From Glandiceps talaboti (Eukaryota > Hemichordata > Enteropneusta > Spengelidae): a stretch of 64,000 nt of DNA. The position numbers and the translations under genes were made by a program. The notes below the pieces were generated by a model. That model made no database searches. It worked only from the letters and a program-made list of their open reading frames with translations, and had not been told where the DNA came from. The stretch spans positions 22,749,681 to 22,813,680 of the forward strand of contig NC_135552.1 of the NCBI RefSeq assembly GCF_964340395.1, read 5' to 3'. Of this stretch, positions 41,420-54,200 are shown piece by piece. The stretch's first letter is position 1; each line of letters starts with the position of its first letter.

Positions 41420-42019
41420 GGTTCTATTGCGGTGGACGACAAAACCTTGATGCTTTGACAGGGTTGTCGTAATGGACCCAAACTTTGATAAACATAGTAC
41501 TATCATCCCTGTCAGCGTCCCTCAGTCTTACCGTTCCGAAAATACTTTGGGCTGCCGAGTATAATTCCCTGTCGTACTAACTGTGCGTACTGAAACACAT
41601 TCTGGACCACAAAAATCGATTAAGAATGAATGTGCAAATACTGGCATTTTTTGTGTATTCACGAATATATATCATTAAAATTGGTCTCTGGGTAACTTGT
41701 ATATGAAGCTACACTGGCAGTATATGTAACTAATCGGGTATAGATTATTCAGTTTCTGGGGTCTCTTGTCGTGTATTTACATTAACTTTAGTAAAGAAAG
41801 TACTATTGATTATCGAATAATTTTCAGACTAATTTAAGCATTATTTTCAGCGCAAATTAAAATGAACAGCATGGGAACTAGCAGGTGTACCCTGCTGTGT
41901 GATAGTGTGTATGTGTGTCCCCCGTTATGTGTGTCCACAGACTCGAAGAGGGCGCTCTCATATTTCGCTTGTCAGTGGAGACAATAAACGAACTACCAAA
42001 CCAGATGTAAACATTTAAA

Positions 42020-42076
42020 ATGGCTGCGCCCATGTTAAGGGAACTATATTGGAAGTCGTTCTCATTTACGCCTTAG
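42020..42076 (+). promoter_or_regulatory. Upstream ORF in the GTPBP6 leader; overlaps a YY1-type AAAATGGCTGC motif
   Basis: An ATG in strong context (AAAATGGC) opens an 18-codon frame ending TAG at 42076, 25 bases before the main ATG (42101). The same bases match the AAnATGGC core often found at start sites of housekeeping genes. If transcription starts upstream, this frame could reduce initiation at the main ATG. If it starts at the motif, the motif acts as a core-promoter element. Confidence 0.45.
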
Positions 42077-42100
42077 AACAAACGAGACGAAATTACCATC

Positions 42101-45100
42101 ATGTATTCCATAGTAAGTAGATTATTCAGAAGTCACACCACGCAATTTTGTAAAGATATATTTAAAAGGAACGGGAAAATATGTACTGTATATGTCTCAA
42201 CTTCGTATCGCACGTTGACGGCACAGAAAGCGTGTTACAATCCCACAAGTACGCCTTGGATCGTGGAGAGACATATCGAGAGCCATACAATTGTCCATCT
42301 CCGAAAGATTTGGACGGGTAAAGCGCTTCTTACAAACGGAAGCAAAGGGACACTTAACGTATTTGATCTTTTTGATGACGACTTCGAGGACATATCTTGG
42401 CATCAGTTCATTGACGATGATCTCCAACATCGATACAATAAACAGTACATAACTCCAGTTGGCGGCCATAGTGTTTTCGTCGTCCAGCCGGATGTAAAAT
42501 GGGGACCAAGAAAACAACACCACACAACGGGCCAGCTACAGCTACAAGAAGCTGTGACCTTAGTAAAAACGTTAGAAAACTGGACGGTTGCCGAGTCTAT
42601 AGTTATGTCGCTCAAGAAACCGGATCGTAAATTTATCTTTGGTAAAGGGAACTTTTCATTGCTTACAGAAAAAATTAAATCGCGTAGAGACGTGACTGCG
42701 GTGTTTTTAAGTGTGGAGATGTTAACTGGACTGCAACACAAAACTTTAGAGGAGGAATGGGGCGTACAAGTGTATGATAGATATACAATTGTGTTGAATA
42801 TATTTAAAGAACATGCAGTCAGCAGGGAAGCCAAACTACAGATTGCATTGGCTGAAATACCACATCTTAGGTAAGGTGGTCGTGATTTTGTGATGGTAGA
42901 AGCTTGGAGTAATAATACTGACAGTATAATTACTCCAAGGTAGAAGTTTCTCTCACTTTTCATGATAACTTTTGTGGGAAGTACTGAGCTGAGAAAATAG
43001 TAATTCATTTGTACAATCATGGAAGTGGGGTTCTACTTCCATGGTACAATACAACATTTCACACAACACAACACAAGAGACTATGTTGCCCCAACAGCGA
43101 AATAATACTGTACAGACATCCTGTAATAGGCACTCACAGTACAAGGAGTGTAATTTCTTAAACAAAAGCAGAAGTCTGTGTTGTCCATAATAGAGGTAAA
43201 GAGTGTCAAATGTTATAGAATAGTTAAAATATCAACATTGTCTATGAACTTTTCTTGATGGTTCTAGTATTAACTTAATAGCCCAGAGGTGTGAACTTGG
43301 CTGTCTTATATTGAAAATATATCATCAAGCCAGTCTGTCGATTGTAGTACCTAGGCTAAATATGTTTAAGTAAACACCTAAACTCTATTTTTCCCTTTTA
43401 AAAAAAAAGAAAAAACAGTTTTCTGATTTTCTATTATTGACAGATCTCGTCTAAGGGGCATGGTAGAAGACATGGATCAACAGAGTGGGGCTCAGCAGTA
43501 CATCGGAGGGGGTGGTGAGACATTATTGGAAGTGCAGAAGAGATTACTGCTTGAAAGAGAAACAAAGATTAAAAAGAAGCTGTCAAAATTGAAGAAGAGA
43601 AGGGAATTATTGAGATCATCCAGGAAAAAGAGAGAATTTCCAACAGTGTCTGTTATTGGCTACACTAATTCAGGTACGTGTGTTACCATGGTAAATTTGT
43701 ATTGTGCATTGTGCACAGTCTGTAACTTTGGCCCATGTTTGACTTCAGAGTGTGTTTGTTTGGTAAATCTAGCCTTATAAACTGTCATGAAAAGCATCAA
43801 GACTCCAATAATGTTTTGATATTATTGTGGTCAAATAGTTGCAGAATGGTAGAAATGCAAACAAGTGGTGAGGCTAAATTAACTGTAGAGGGCGCTATAT
43901 CAAATGAATGTTCATAAACCATCCCATTCTATCATCGTCTAACATTATAGCAGCAAACCCACTGGCGTAGATTGTTGACATTATCTCGGCAGATTGTTGT
44001 GACTGTTTTGTTGTTTGTAATATTGGCATTGTTATTAAAGTGTGAGTTGATACACTGTAGACAATTTAGCAATGATCGGCTAATAATATAATGAATGTTG
44101 AAGCAAAGAAAATGTAACAACATTCAATATGTTGGTAAGCTTTTTTGTTGAGCCAGATGATGAAATGATGCAATATAGTTTTAAGATTTTTGTTGAGATA
44201 GATGATATTCTGTTTATGATTTGCTGGATGCTATTATGTAGTATATTATTATTCATTTTTCATAGTGCAATCAGTCTCGTTGCAGGTAAAACGACCTTAA
44301 TCAAGGCATTGACTGGTGATGCCGATATGCAACCACAAGACAAACTGTTTGCAACTTTAGATGTCACCTCACATGCTGGCAAGCTACCTAATCGTATGAC
44401 AATCATCTATGTGGATACTGTAGGATTTATTTCAGTGTTACCACACAGTCTTATTGATGCATTCTCAGCAACTCTGGAAGATGTCATTCTTTCTGTGAGT
44501 ACATGTATTTCTTCACACTGTCTCATATATTTGTATTGTTGCTTCAGAAATAATTCCTCTGCCCTGAAAGAAATAAGTACGATATAAGCAAATCACGGGT
44601 AACAAAATAAAAAAAATGTAAATTAAAACATGTTTTATAATATACCCAGTTTAGATTAGGATTAAAATGAAGTTGTAAAGACCAGATGCCTGGCAAAGGC
44701 AAAGCTGGTTGAAAACAAAAGAATAATCTCATAAAAGCCTTATGGCTCCACAGATTGTATAACACTAAAGTGATGACCAGGAATTGAAACAAAGTCATTT
44801 AATTAATGTAAACAGATAAGCAAATAAATAATTTGAACAAACATAATAAATACATAATTATTTTAATGATAGTATTCACTCTAGAAATAATAAGTTTATC
44901 AAACATATCATAAAGTTAATCACTCTCGTCTTTTACTCTTTTTTATTTCGCTAGGATTTGATTATCCATATACGTGATATCAGTCATCCAGATACCGTGG
45001 CCCAAGATAACAATGTCCACCGTGTACTAAACAAGTTAGGATTACCTGAAGACTTGCAGGAGAATATGGTTGAAGTTTGCAACAAGATAGATCTCAAGGA

Positions 45101-48100
45101 AGGGTAGGTATATCTACACTTAATTTCCTGTGTCTGCACTGACCAAATTTGTATATTTTCAGTATGACAAAAGTTATTTGGAATCCTTATTGCCAAAGTG
45201 GCAAATGGAAATTCTCGCAGTATGCACTTAGACCATCAAGTGATCATTCACCCTGATAGATGAAGTTTATTCTGTATGGAAATAAGCCCTTTATGCAGTT
45301 ATCAGAATTTTCATTATGGGTCATTTTCACCAGGGATGCCAGATCTTAGCTTTAGCGAAGTTTGTAAAAAAAATACTAATTGAGAATCTCGTAACTCGAA
45401 AGTTGAAAATGTGATAAAACTCACATGCTTGTAATTTTCTTATAAGCTATAATAATGTCATAAAAATCTTGGTCAAAGCTTGGCGAATACTCACAGATTT
45501 AATAATTGGCATTATCCCTTCCTCCTACAGTAATTTTTACATCTAAAGGATCATTATGATGAATGTGTAGGTTTTTTAAGATAAAATGATTATATGCAGG
45601 AAATACATTTGTATGTGAGGTTTCATGTTATCACTTATTTCAAGTAATCAGTCCTAGTCTCCATGGCAACTAGAATAATGCAAGTCACATGCAGGTTTTC
45701 AAGTAATAATATCTCATTACCTGATGAAGGATGTTTTTTTTACCCACACGATGCCATGTATCCTGTACAGTACATTGTATAGCGTAATAAATGGTTTCTA
45801 ACATCCCATTATTTATACTACGCCATCAAGTGGCAGTAAGTGAACAAGGTTAGAGGTTCTAGTGAAAAGCACTTTCTAATGCTTTACAGTTGTATGAAAT
45901 TAGTTGCAACAATTTCCAGCATCATATTTTTGAAAGTACCAACAGTTATAACTTTTCATGATTTCTTCATTCATTTGTGCTTGCTGATAAGAACACAAAA
46001 CTTTGTGCGAACATTTCAATCCTTCTGATAAGCTGATGTTACCTTTTGACTAACCACTGATAATACTGTGTATGCTGGCTTGATATACAGATGTAAACAG
46101 TTATGAAATAGATAAGTACCATATTACACATGACATGACATGAATATGAATACTGAATAATTGAACATGGTTTTAAGTTTTCAAGCTATAAATTGTACAT
46201 TGGAATGTCATAAAAATTTTCATTTTTGATTTATTAAATTTTCCAAAAGTACTTTTGTTAACAACCCATACTACAAACAAGTTTTCTTTTTCTAATATGA
46301 GAAACCCATATTACCTCAGTAATCTCTTAAGTATACAGGGCAACTGGTATAAATTGTACTGTTGCCTATAAATAGCCGCAAGGTGAACTCGCAATAACAA
46401 ATGGTGATTCAAAAGAGAACAATGTATTGAAAGACATCTATTGATTTGTTCGCAGACCAATATCTGATATAAAAGTGAATGGAATAATGGTCTCCGCATT
46501 GAATGGTACAGGCTTATACCATTTGAAAGAAGTTATTGAAGAGAACCTGCTGAGAGTCACAAATACAGTCTGTATGACATGGAAAATACCAATGAATGGA
46601 CCACATCTTAGGTAAATTTGATTTGTTATTTAAAGGGATACAACATGAGTTTATATGTTTTTTTCATAAAGCTGCACTAGATGCTAAAGGAATGCTTTGT
46701 AAAACTCTTTTGTTAGATATAATGACTTATATTATACGCGTTGAACAGTATTAAATTACATGTGGGTAAACATACAATTTTTGAATTTGTGTAGCAATAC
46801 ACATGTATAGTATGGCTCAATATATCCATTCAAATTAATGTTTGGCTCCACACCCACAAATCAGTGCCCAAATGAATCATGATTTTACTACATGTAGATA
46901 TAGCTGATGTACAGTGTCTAACTGTACTTGTAGTTATTGGTATTTTTAGCAATTTTTTAGGATATATATTGTTGGTTGTCTGATAAAAACGATACTCCAG
47001 TGGCAGCTAGTACAGCTTTTAAGGCCATTTTTACTCTATTAAAATGTACCTGTACATGTAGCATTCTGTCACTGTTGGCTGACCTCACACCTGTCACATG
47101 GGTGACATAATATATATAAAGCATTTTTTAAAATGGTCAATCACTGCATAATAAAGTTTTGAGTTTAGATTTTGTGTTCACTAAAAATTGCAAAGGAACT
47201 GCTGACTTATAGAAAAACAAAATGTAAAAAAATAGTTTTTGTTGTGGACATCTCAATATCCAGTGAGGGATTCTAGAAGATAAATCCTTATATCTTGGCC
47301 ATGGCGGTTTTGTGGACTTTAGATGTACAGCTCACATGTTATCCAGGTTACTGTGCCCTTGTTGTTAAAGCTAAATCGATAAACCTATATAATTTATATT
47401 CATTTTCACTTGTCACGTAGCATTATTCCGAATCATGAGCTTGTTATCATTTGGCGTATTAAAGTCACTACATCACTGCTACTGCTGTCAACTTCTGTTG
47501 ATCCCATTCACTCTAATCATCACTTGGTTTTTGGCAGCTGTCAGTGGTAATCTATAATGCTTGATAGTTTTAGAACGTGTTTAACTTGAAACAAGATTTA
47601 AACTGAATGCCTCTCATTACTTAGGGCAAACAATATTTTTTTTTGCTCCAACACACATTGTTGGAATGCAGTCTTATTGAGATATAGCCTAATTACCGAA
47701 AATTATTAATTATGCACATTAATCATTAAAATTAACAACAGGCTTTATCCCATAAAGCCTGTTGTTAATGTGTGATTTGTTATGGTTGATGTCTGTACCA
47801 AATTATATTGAATTTGAAACTTCTTAATATATAGCCTAATTACCAAAAACCTAAACAGACTTTATAGGACATTCATGTTTACTATAGTGGTAATTGAAAT
47901 ATGCATTCTTTAGATATGACTTAATTACTGAAAATCATTGATTATGTAAATCACTCATTAACACTAAAAACTAGGCCAACTGGCTGTGTAGGACGTGATA
48001 GATGTACATACCAAATGTTATGGAATGTGAAGTTGCATTCATTAGATATAGCTTAATTAATGAAAATCATTAATTATGCAAATTTCTCATTAAAACTATA

Positions 48101-48361
48101 AGCTGCATCAACAAGCATTATAGCACATTTGAAGTTTGCATTCTTAAGATATGTCCTAATTACTAAAAAACTTTAAGTATGAAAAAGACAAATTAATCTT
48201 CATTGGATGTTTACCAAAGTCTAAATAGTTCTTGCGTTTAGCATATGGAAGATGTGTAGCAAGTTTCATTAGAATCAGTACAGTAGTTTTTGAGATATCG
48301 TGTCCACTGGCAGACAGACAGACAGACAAAGACAGACAGATAGACAGACAGACAGACAGAC

Positions 48362-48404
<43 letters not shown>

Positions 48405-49998
48405 AGCATACCATAACACTCCCTCATGGGAGGTAAATTTAGAGAGAGATGAGGGAGTGGGGAGGTGATGTGTACATTGTATGCAGTCTCAAGGCTGACA
48501 AGTAAAGCATAAATCCTAAAGTGGAATACAAGTCATTAGAGTAAAACCTTGTTTTCATCAAATAAGCCTGATGATAAAAATAAATACAATCAGTCATGAA
48601 CTGGTCTAACCACTATGTTTATCCTCCATCATAAATTATAAATTCTGTCATTGTACAGCATCCAGTGCTAAATTCTTTTGTTCAAAGGTAAGGTACGGTA
48701 TTTGTCTTTATGACAAATGATGGATTTTGAAGAGTTGTGTGTTTGTTGCCAATTGCAGTGAAGTTGATGTGTATGACTATATTTGCTAACCATTGTTCAG
48801 TGTATTAATTAGATCTATTCATTTTCTAAAGTAGACTGAAACATGTGCATTAAATAGTTACGCTCCAAATGGTAAAGGTCAGACTGAATTCATAGCTAAT
48901 TACTCTACCTATTGATGTCAAAAAATGCAATTAGTGATAATGTACAAAAATGCAATTAATGATAATCACTTTATTATTCATTACATGCAGAAATTAATTG
49001 TTAGAACCAGGCAAAATATTGCATCAAGACACAAGAAGGGACAATGAACTTTGTAGAACATTTCAGTACATAGATATTGTAAAATATGTTTAGTCATGGC
49101 AAAGGAAAATTAAGCCCTTCTTGCTGTATTGTTAGTGTCTGAGTCATGGTTTAAGATGTGTACAAAGCTTAAGGCATTGACAGTAGAAGGGGATAACACA
49201 GTGGAGGGTTTGGAATGTGTACATAGTTTCAAAACATACATATAAACATATATGTAAAATTTGGGTTTCAAATGCCTTTTGGAATTACAACAGAGTACAT
49301 GTATCTGGGTTTCAGCAGGAGTTTTAGTTCTATGACTGTACTCACATTTGTCATTGCATTAGTTGAGGGGTACCATAGACAGAAAGATTTGTCATTGTTT
49401 GTAACCCCCTGTAAACATAAGCTAAAGACCAAGTCATTACTGGAGTGTATACAACAATGAAGCCATCAATCTAGCAGTATCATTACCAATACATTACAGT
49501 TCTTTGAGGGTGTTGGCCCTGTCTGTTCTTTCAATAGAGCTAGACAGGTGACATGCCCTTTTCTCGTTATTCAAATTTCATTAGAGGCCATTTGTTATAC
49601 AAGTACCTGATACAACAAGTATAGTCAACAATGTGGTGACAGTAGCCTGACCTCTCTGTATTTGTCACTCTCCAAACTGCGATAAAACAAACACATGGTG
49701 ACTGAGGGTGTTTTGTACATGCAGATACTTATAGTGTGATTCTGAAATGTGCTATTATCTGATAATCCTGCCGGGACTACCCTGTGCTGGTTCTCCACTT
49801 CACAGATCTAACATTTGATTGAAACCAATTTGATAGTGTAACATCCAAAGAAATCAATAGAATAGAATCATACTAGCAATCCCATCTGTTAATTAAACCA
49901 ATTTGATAGTGTAACATCCAAAGAAATCAATAGAATAGAATCATACTAGCAATCCCATCTGTTAATTTATTGCTGTTTTGTAAAATTTATTTATTTGT

Positions 49999-50033
<35 letters not shown>

Positions 50034-50632
50034 TTTTTTTTTTTTTTGGGGGGGGGTGGATGGGCATAAGGTATTGATCACACCATGGAAGTTCATGGAT
50101 GGTACTTCCATGATCACAACATGGCTCAATAATAGATCCATGATCACAAAATTACAAAAATTAACGCATTCACTAGTGACCCTCAGTCACCTTCACCATG
50201 AGCAAAATAGACCTAGGGGTCTAGCAGCAAGACTATGTTTTCTGCTACACTTTCACTCACTATGCTTGCAAAAGATACCACCACAGAGAGCACTACAAGC
50301 ACTTGTAGACATGCCCTGAATGCAGCAAACTTGTGCTCACATGTCATGGGGTTCTGTCATCTCATTTAACCTATTTCTTGAGCTTAGCTCTTGACACAAC
50401 TATTTAGTTTATAATTTTTTGACTCATGATTTAATATTGTGAGTATGGTTGATCCTCTTTCATTTTCTTTTCTATCTATCTTTTTGTTTATAGTTGGTTG
50501 TATAAAGAAGCCACTGTCAGGCGTACAGAAGTGGCTGAGGATGAAGAGTTTTTACTGGTGGATGTATTTATGAATAGAGCTACCTGTGAAAAATTCAAGT
50601 CAAGATTTGGTAATCTTCAAGTTGATAAATAA
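42101..50632 (+). CDS. GTPBP6: HflX-type GTPase, mitochondrial GTP-binding protein 6
   Basis: Exons: 42101-42870, 43444-43673, 44286-44494, 44955-45103, 46456-46611 and 50494-50632. Total 1653 nt, 550 residues; all junctions GT-AG. The basic N-terminus suits mitochondrial import. Residues 278-286 (GGGGETLLE) form the HflX glycine-rich segment after an LRG motif, with a Lys/Arg-rich helix to 325. The G domain has G1 GYTNSGKTT (329-337, split by an intron after the first base of the second G), a G2 region FATLD (355-359), G3 DTVGF (377-381), G4 NKID (446-449) and G5 SALNGTG (466-472). Family members bind the large ribosomal subunit; human GTPBP6 acts in mitoribosome recycling and assembly. No part is missing. 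Intron 5 is 3.9 kb and repeat-laden. The AATAAA at 50628-50633 overlaps the stop codon. Confidence 0.95.
44095..44240. repeat. Dispersed repeat family A, copy 3
   Basis: GCAAAGAAAATGTAACAACA, TTTTGTTGAGCCAGATGATG and TTTTTGTTGAGATAGATGAT match copies 1 and 2. The roughly 45-bp motif is present twice in tandem. It lies in GTPBP6 intron 2 and ends about 45 bases before exon 3. Confidence 0.6.
46660..47045. repeat. Dispersed repeat family B, copy 2
   Basis: It matches 16640-17010 in order: TTTTGTTAGATATAATGACT, TGTGTAGCA, CAAATGAATCATGATTT, GGCAGCTAGTACAGCTTTTA. It lies in GTPBP6 intron 5. Confidence 0.6.
47640..48420 (+). mobile_element. Pearl/HINE-like non-autonomous element (tandem core + ACAG/GATA tail)
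   Basis: A core of diverged tandem monomers carries GATATAGCYTAATTA followed by AAAATCATTAATTATG, with copies near 47683, 47832, 47912, 48040 and 48147. It is followed by a unique segment AAGTTTCATTAGAATCAGTA...TTTTTGAGATATCGTGT and then an ACAG/GATA microsatellite (48308-48404). Short tandem core plus tetranucleotide tract is the published layout of bivalve pearl elements and related Helentron-associated elements. Family membership is inferred from layout, not from a sequence match. No coding capacity. It lies in GTPBP6 intron 5. Confidence 0.6.
47731..47769. repeat. Perfect 18-bp hairpin with a 3-base loop
   Basis: ATTAACAACAGGCTTTAT (47731-47748), loop CCC, then its exact reverse complement (47752-47769). 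It lies in the core of the element above. Confidence 0.95.
49822..49967. repeat. Perfect tandem duplication, 73-bp unit
   Basis: The segment starting AAACCAATTTGATAGTGTAA and ending ATCTGTTAATT occurs twice back to back (49822-49894, 49895-49967) with no difference seen. It lies in GTPBP6 intron 5. It is recent, or an assembly effect. Confidence 0.95.
49985..50056. repeat. (TTTA)n-T14-G9 tract
   Basis: TTTA units, then 14 T, then 9 G, as at 39905-39963. Confidence 0.9.
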
Positions 50633-50639
50633 AACGAAT

Positions 50640-51215
50640 TTGACATAGTAAGAGTACACTTTATTTTGTTGCATAGTTTTACAACAACATGTTTCCTCTA
50701 TGCCTTAATTCTCCTCTTAATCTTTTAATCTTTGATGGTCTAATCTGCATATAAATAGGGGCCGGCTTATGATGCTCATTATGCTAGATGACTTTGAACA
50801 TGTAACTTGCTCACAGAGTTCATAAACTGCCATTTTAGAAAGTATACAAGTTTTATATCTTCTGATGTTGGACTATGGTATTATGAATATGCAAGAAAGA
50901 AATCTGTGACTTTATTTTTGAAAATAGTTGTGTTTTGGAGACTGTATTTGAGAAAATCTTGGCGGCTTGATACATGTTGGGAGGTGTCAAGACACTGACC
51001 TGGGATCGAAAATTAGCCCTTACAGCTTGTAAAACAGTGAATAGCATTGCGCATGCTATTTTTTCACACGTGAAATTGTAATATGACACATGGACATTTC
51101 CATAATATGACACTGTAGTAATATTATATCATCTACTAATTTCTGGGATCTTTAATGAACTCAAATATAAATATATAGAACACATGAAAAAAATGGAAAT
51201 ACAATGCTTGATTAT
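50640..51215. other. Region downstream of GTPBP6
   Basis: Short frames on both strands (50807-51113) overlap and show no motif. Confidence 0.35.
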
Positions 51216-51270
51216 AATGGTGGATGTATTTATGAATAGAGCTTCCTTTGAAAGATATATGAGTGCAGAA
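51205..51270 (+). pseudogene. Partial duplicate of the last GTPBP6 exon
   Basis: Bases 51218-51243 repeat 26 bases of exon 6 (50556-50581) exactly, starting TGGTGGATGTATTTATGAAT. Similarity then fades over about 15 bases. In frame it reads MVDVFMNRAS... against LVDVFMNRAT... in the gene and reaches a stop at 51270. No AG acceptor stands just before it, so it is best read as an exon fragment copied downstream. Confidence 0.6.
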
Positions 51271-51274
51271 GTTT

Positions 51275-54200
51275 TTTAAATTCAAACTGAAAAGGAACAG
51301 AGATTCAAGTTTTGAAAAATGACATGGATTTAACCAGATGTAGGATAACTTGGAGAATGGATATTCATCATTAAATACAGAGAAAATGGTTGCCTCACAC
51401 CGAATATTTATTTGTGTAGTGGGTGGTCTATCGTGTGCATTGCATTTGTATTAGTACCTGGACTTTGATTGGGAATGGTGAAAAACCAAGTCTAGTGGCT
51501 ATATGTTAGTTTTTGAACCTTCAAGATCCCTTACCCCTAGCAAATGTATAGCCTCTAAACAAGTTATAGATAAGCACATCATGTTTGACCTGATGTGTTT
51601 ATCATAAATAAATATTCAATCAGTGTAAGTTTTAGGATTTTATTGGTGGTTTCGTATCATGTAACATGACTCTTCTTTTTTCACACTAGATTCATTTTTA
51701 TTGCAATTTGTCTCCTCTACTCTGAGACAATATTTAATAAAAAGCACTGTGAACATTTTATATAACTTAAGTCAGCCAAAGTTACATAACTTTCATGATG
51801 CAATTTTCAACCTTGTGAATCAAAATGAAAAGTTGATTTTTTTGTGAGTGGACTAAATATCAAAAACTGTATTTGAAGGGGCATGTGATATTATTTTTAA
51901 TTATACCTATTGATCTTATACATGTATCATGGTTGCAAACATGATTATTTGTTATTAGACAAACTAATGAGCCAACATTCCCCTGGCAAACATTTCTGGT
52001 GTGTGTGGATGTCAGTGGATGAAGTCACAGGCACTTGATAAAGGAGATCTGAGAGAAATTTAAATGAGAATAATAAAAAAATAGATAAGAAAATTATTAC
52101 ATTATTAAATAGATAAATTAATAAATAAAGTAAACGCATGATAAAATATCTCTACGTTCCCCTGCACCAAGTGCCTGTTATCAGTATCAAGCGCGTTATC
52201 AGTGTCTGTCTGTCTTTTCTTTGTGTAATTGATAACAAAAACCTTGTATGAGACTTTAAAATATTTTGTCTCCGAATTAAAAATCTATAGTCTCTCTGGT
52301 GTGGCTGGCAGTAAGTGCACCCCCCCCCCCATATTTATGGATGCCTGCCGTCACTGAGATTGGTTAAAATTGTCGTTGGGAATATGTTGTAGATACGGCA
52401 GTAGTGGTATGAAACTTGTTGTGATACGGAAATAGTGACTCATTCGCCAAATGTAAAAGGTAAAGCAATACAGGCTGTCTACTTTCTTTGAACCCGGAAA
52501 CATATAAGCAAAATATATCAGATGCGAGCAGCCGAACCGGATCTATTACGAATGTCGACAAACTAATAACAGATGTTGTGACCACCTGTCACCTCTTGAA
52601 ATGAAATTATTATTGTGATCTCATTGTGATCTATTTGGAGGATACGATTCCTTTATCTACGTCATTTCTTTTTATCGACTGCTTAGCCTCGGGTTGCGTC
52701 CCCGTTGTATATATGAAAGCATTCGTCGGGTATTTACCTCTCAAAGATCTGGTACTCTTAACTATCGGATTCGTCATCGCCGACTGGACGAGGAAAAAAT
52801 CACTCGTCGAATCTAAATATAGTTTACTGTATGCATTTCACTATAACGGTTTGAGATTTCTTTGGAACGACCACACCCAACAAACGTCCGACAGGACATC
52901 TGTTAATTCTGAGATCCAGTTAACGATATTGTTTCACACTAAATCAGATTGTTTGTCACAAAGTTGTCAACCATTACATGAATGAAACTGTCCGCGAACT
53001 CTCTAGTTATCACAATGAAGTAGTTAGCCGTCACAATGAAATTGTCCGCAAACTACCACACACTGTGAAGCTCTCCATCAGATACTTCATGCATCCTCAG
53101 ACCACTAACAAAATTGTAGTGGTCTGAGATGCATCACACTGTTGGTCATCTAGTACAAAAGGGACACCAAAGTTTCATAATGTATCGTGTAATTTGTACT
53201 TGTTTCTACAGTATCTTACCACTGTGACGGACATGATTATTATATGGTATACCTCATCGTCGCAAACCACGGCCTGTTTTACGGCACCTTTCATAACGCA
53301 CCGTCATTATTTCGAAGTGTAGCGGAAGAAATAACAGCTCTGGTTTACGAGAATGGGTATACCTATAAAGCAACGATTTCAATTCCTCTATTAAATTGAT
53401 ATTTTGTAAGAAACAATAACAGTTGTTAATTAAAAATAAAACCATTGAACCCACCTTTTAACATTAACGATCAGTGCTATTTTGTGAGTTATCTTCTTCA
53501 AATTTCACCTGTATAGTAAAAAACACGACGCTTTCGTAATTCCCTATATTGCCATGAATCACGCACATCATAAATGTAATTTTTTTTTGCGGACTCTACA
53601 ATTTTATGGTTAAATTGTATTCATTTTGATAGTATCGACAACTTTCAATGGGGTGGAGGGTTTATGCTTATATATAGTAATGGAAATTAAATACAACACT
53701 CTTACACAATTCCATATGGGTGTGTCGAGTTTCTAACTAAGAATGGTATGGGATATTGATAATGTCCCACTTTTCATACATCAGTGGCAATGTCGAATTC
53801 TCGCTAATGTCTTTAGAGGGTCAGTAGCCCTTCCGTTCCTCTCTCTACTACCAAAATCAGTCAAAACGTCAATACGTTCTAAATATAGATATATTACTCA
53901 GGCAATAATTCCGAGATGTGTAGGCGTTACTTCTTATAAGTATTTATTGCATGATGCATACAATACATTCGGTCACTTTCCACCCCGTGGCATGGTACGG
54001 GTATACCGGGTACTGGTGCGTACAATAAATTCACTTTCTATGCACCAGTGTTCCAACACAATGAGAATCCGCAGTCGTGACCGAACTCTCTATTGTATAA
54101 AACAAATGCATTGGTCTTTTTTGTGGCACAGCATTTCGGATTCAATAACAAAACACAATGACACCCCGTGTTAAAATGGTGGAGATTGCTCCATGCCGTA

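Noticed and set aside
42403-43020. 205-codon minus-strand frame
   Set aside because: Antisense shadow of GTPBP6 exon 1 running into intron 1.
52626-52985. 119-codon plus-strand frame downstream of GTPBP6
   Set aside because: No domain seen and a frame opposes it nearby; could be chance.
53743-54174. 143-codon plus-strand ATG frame
   Set aside because: No recognizable motif, no signal or TM layout, no splice partners; left uncalled for lack of support.
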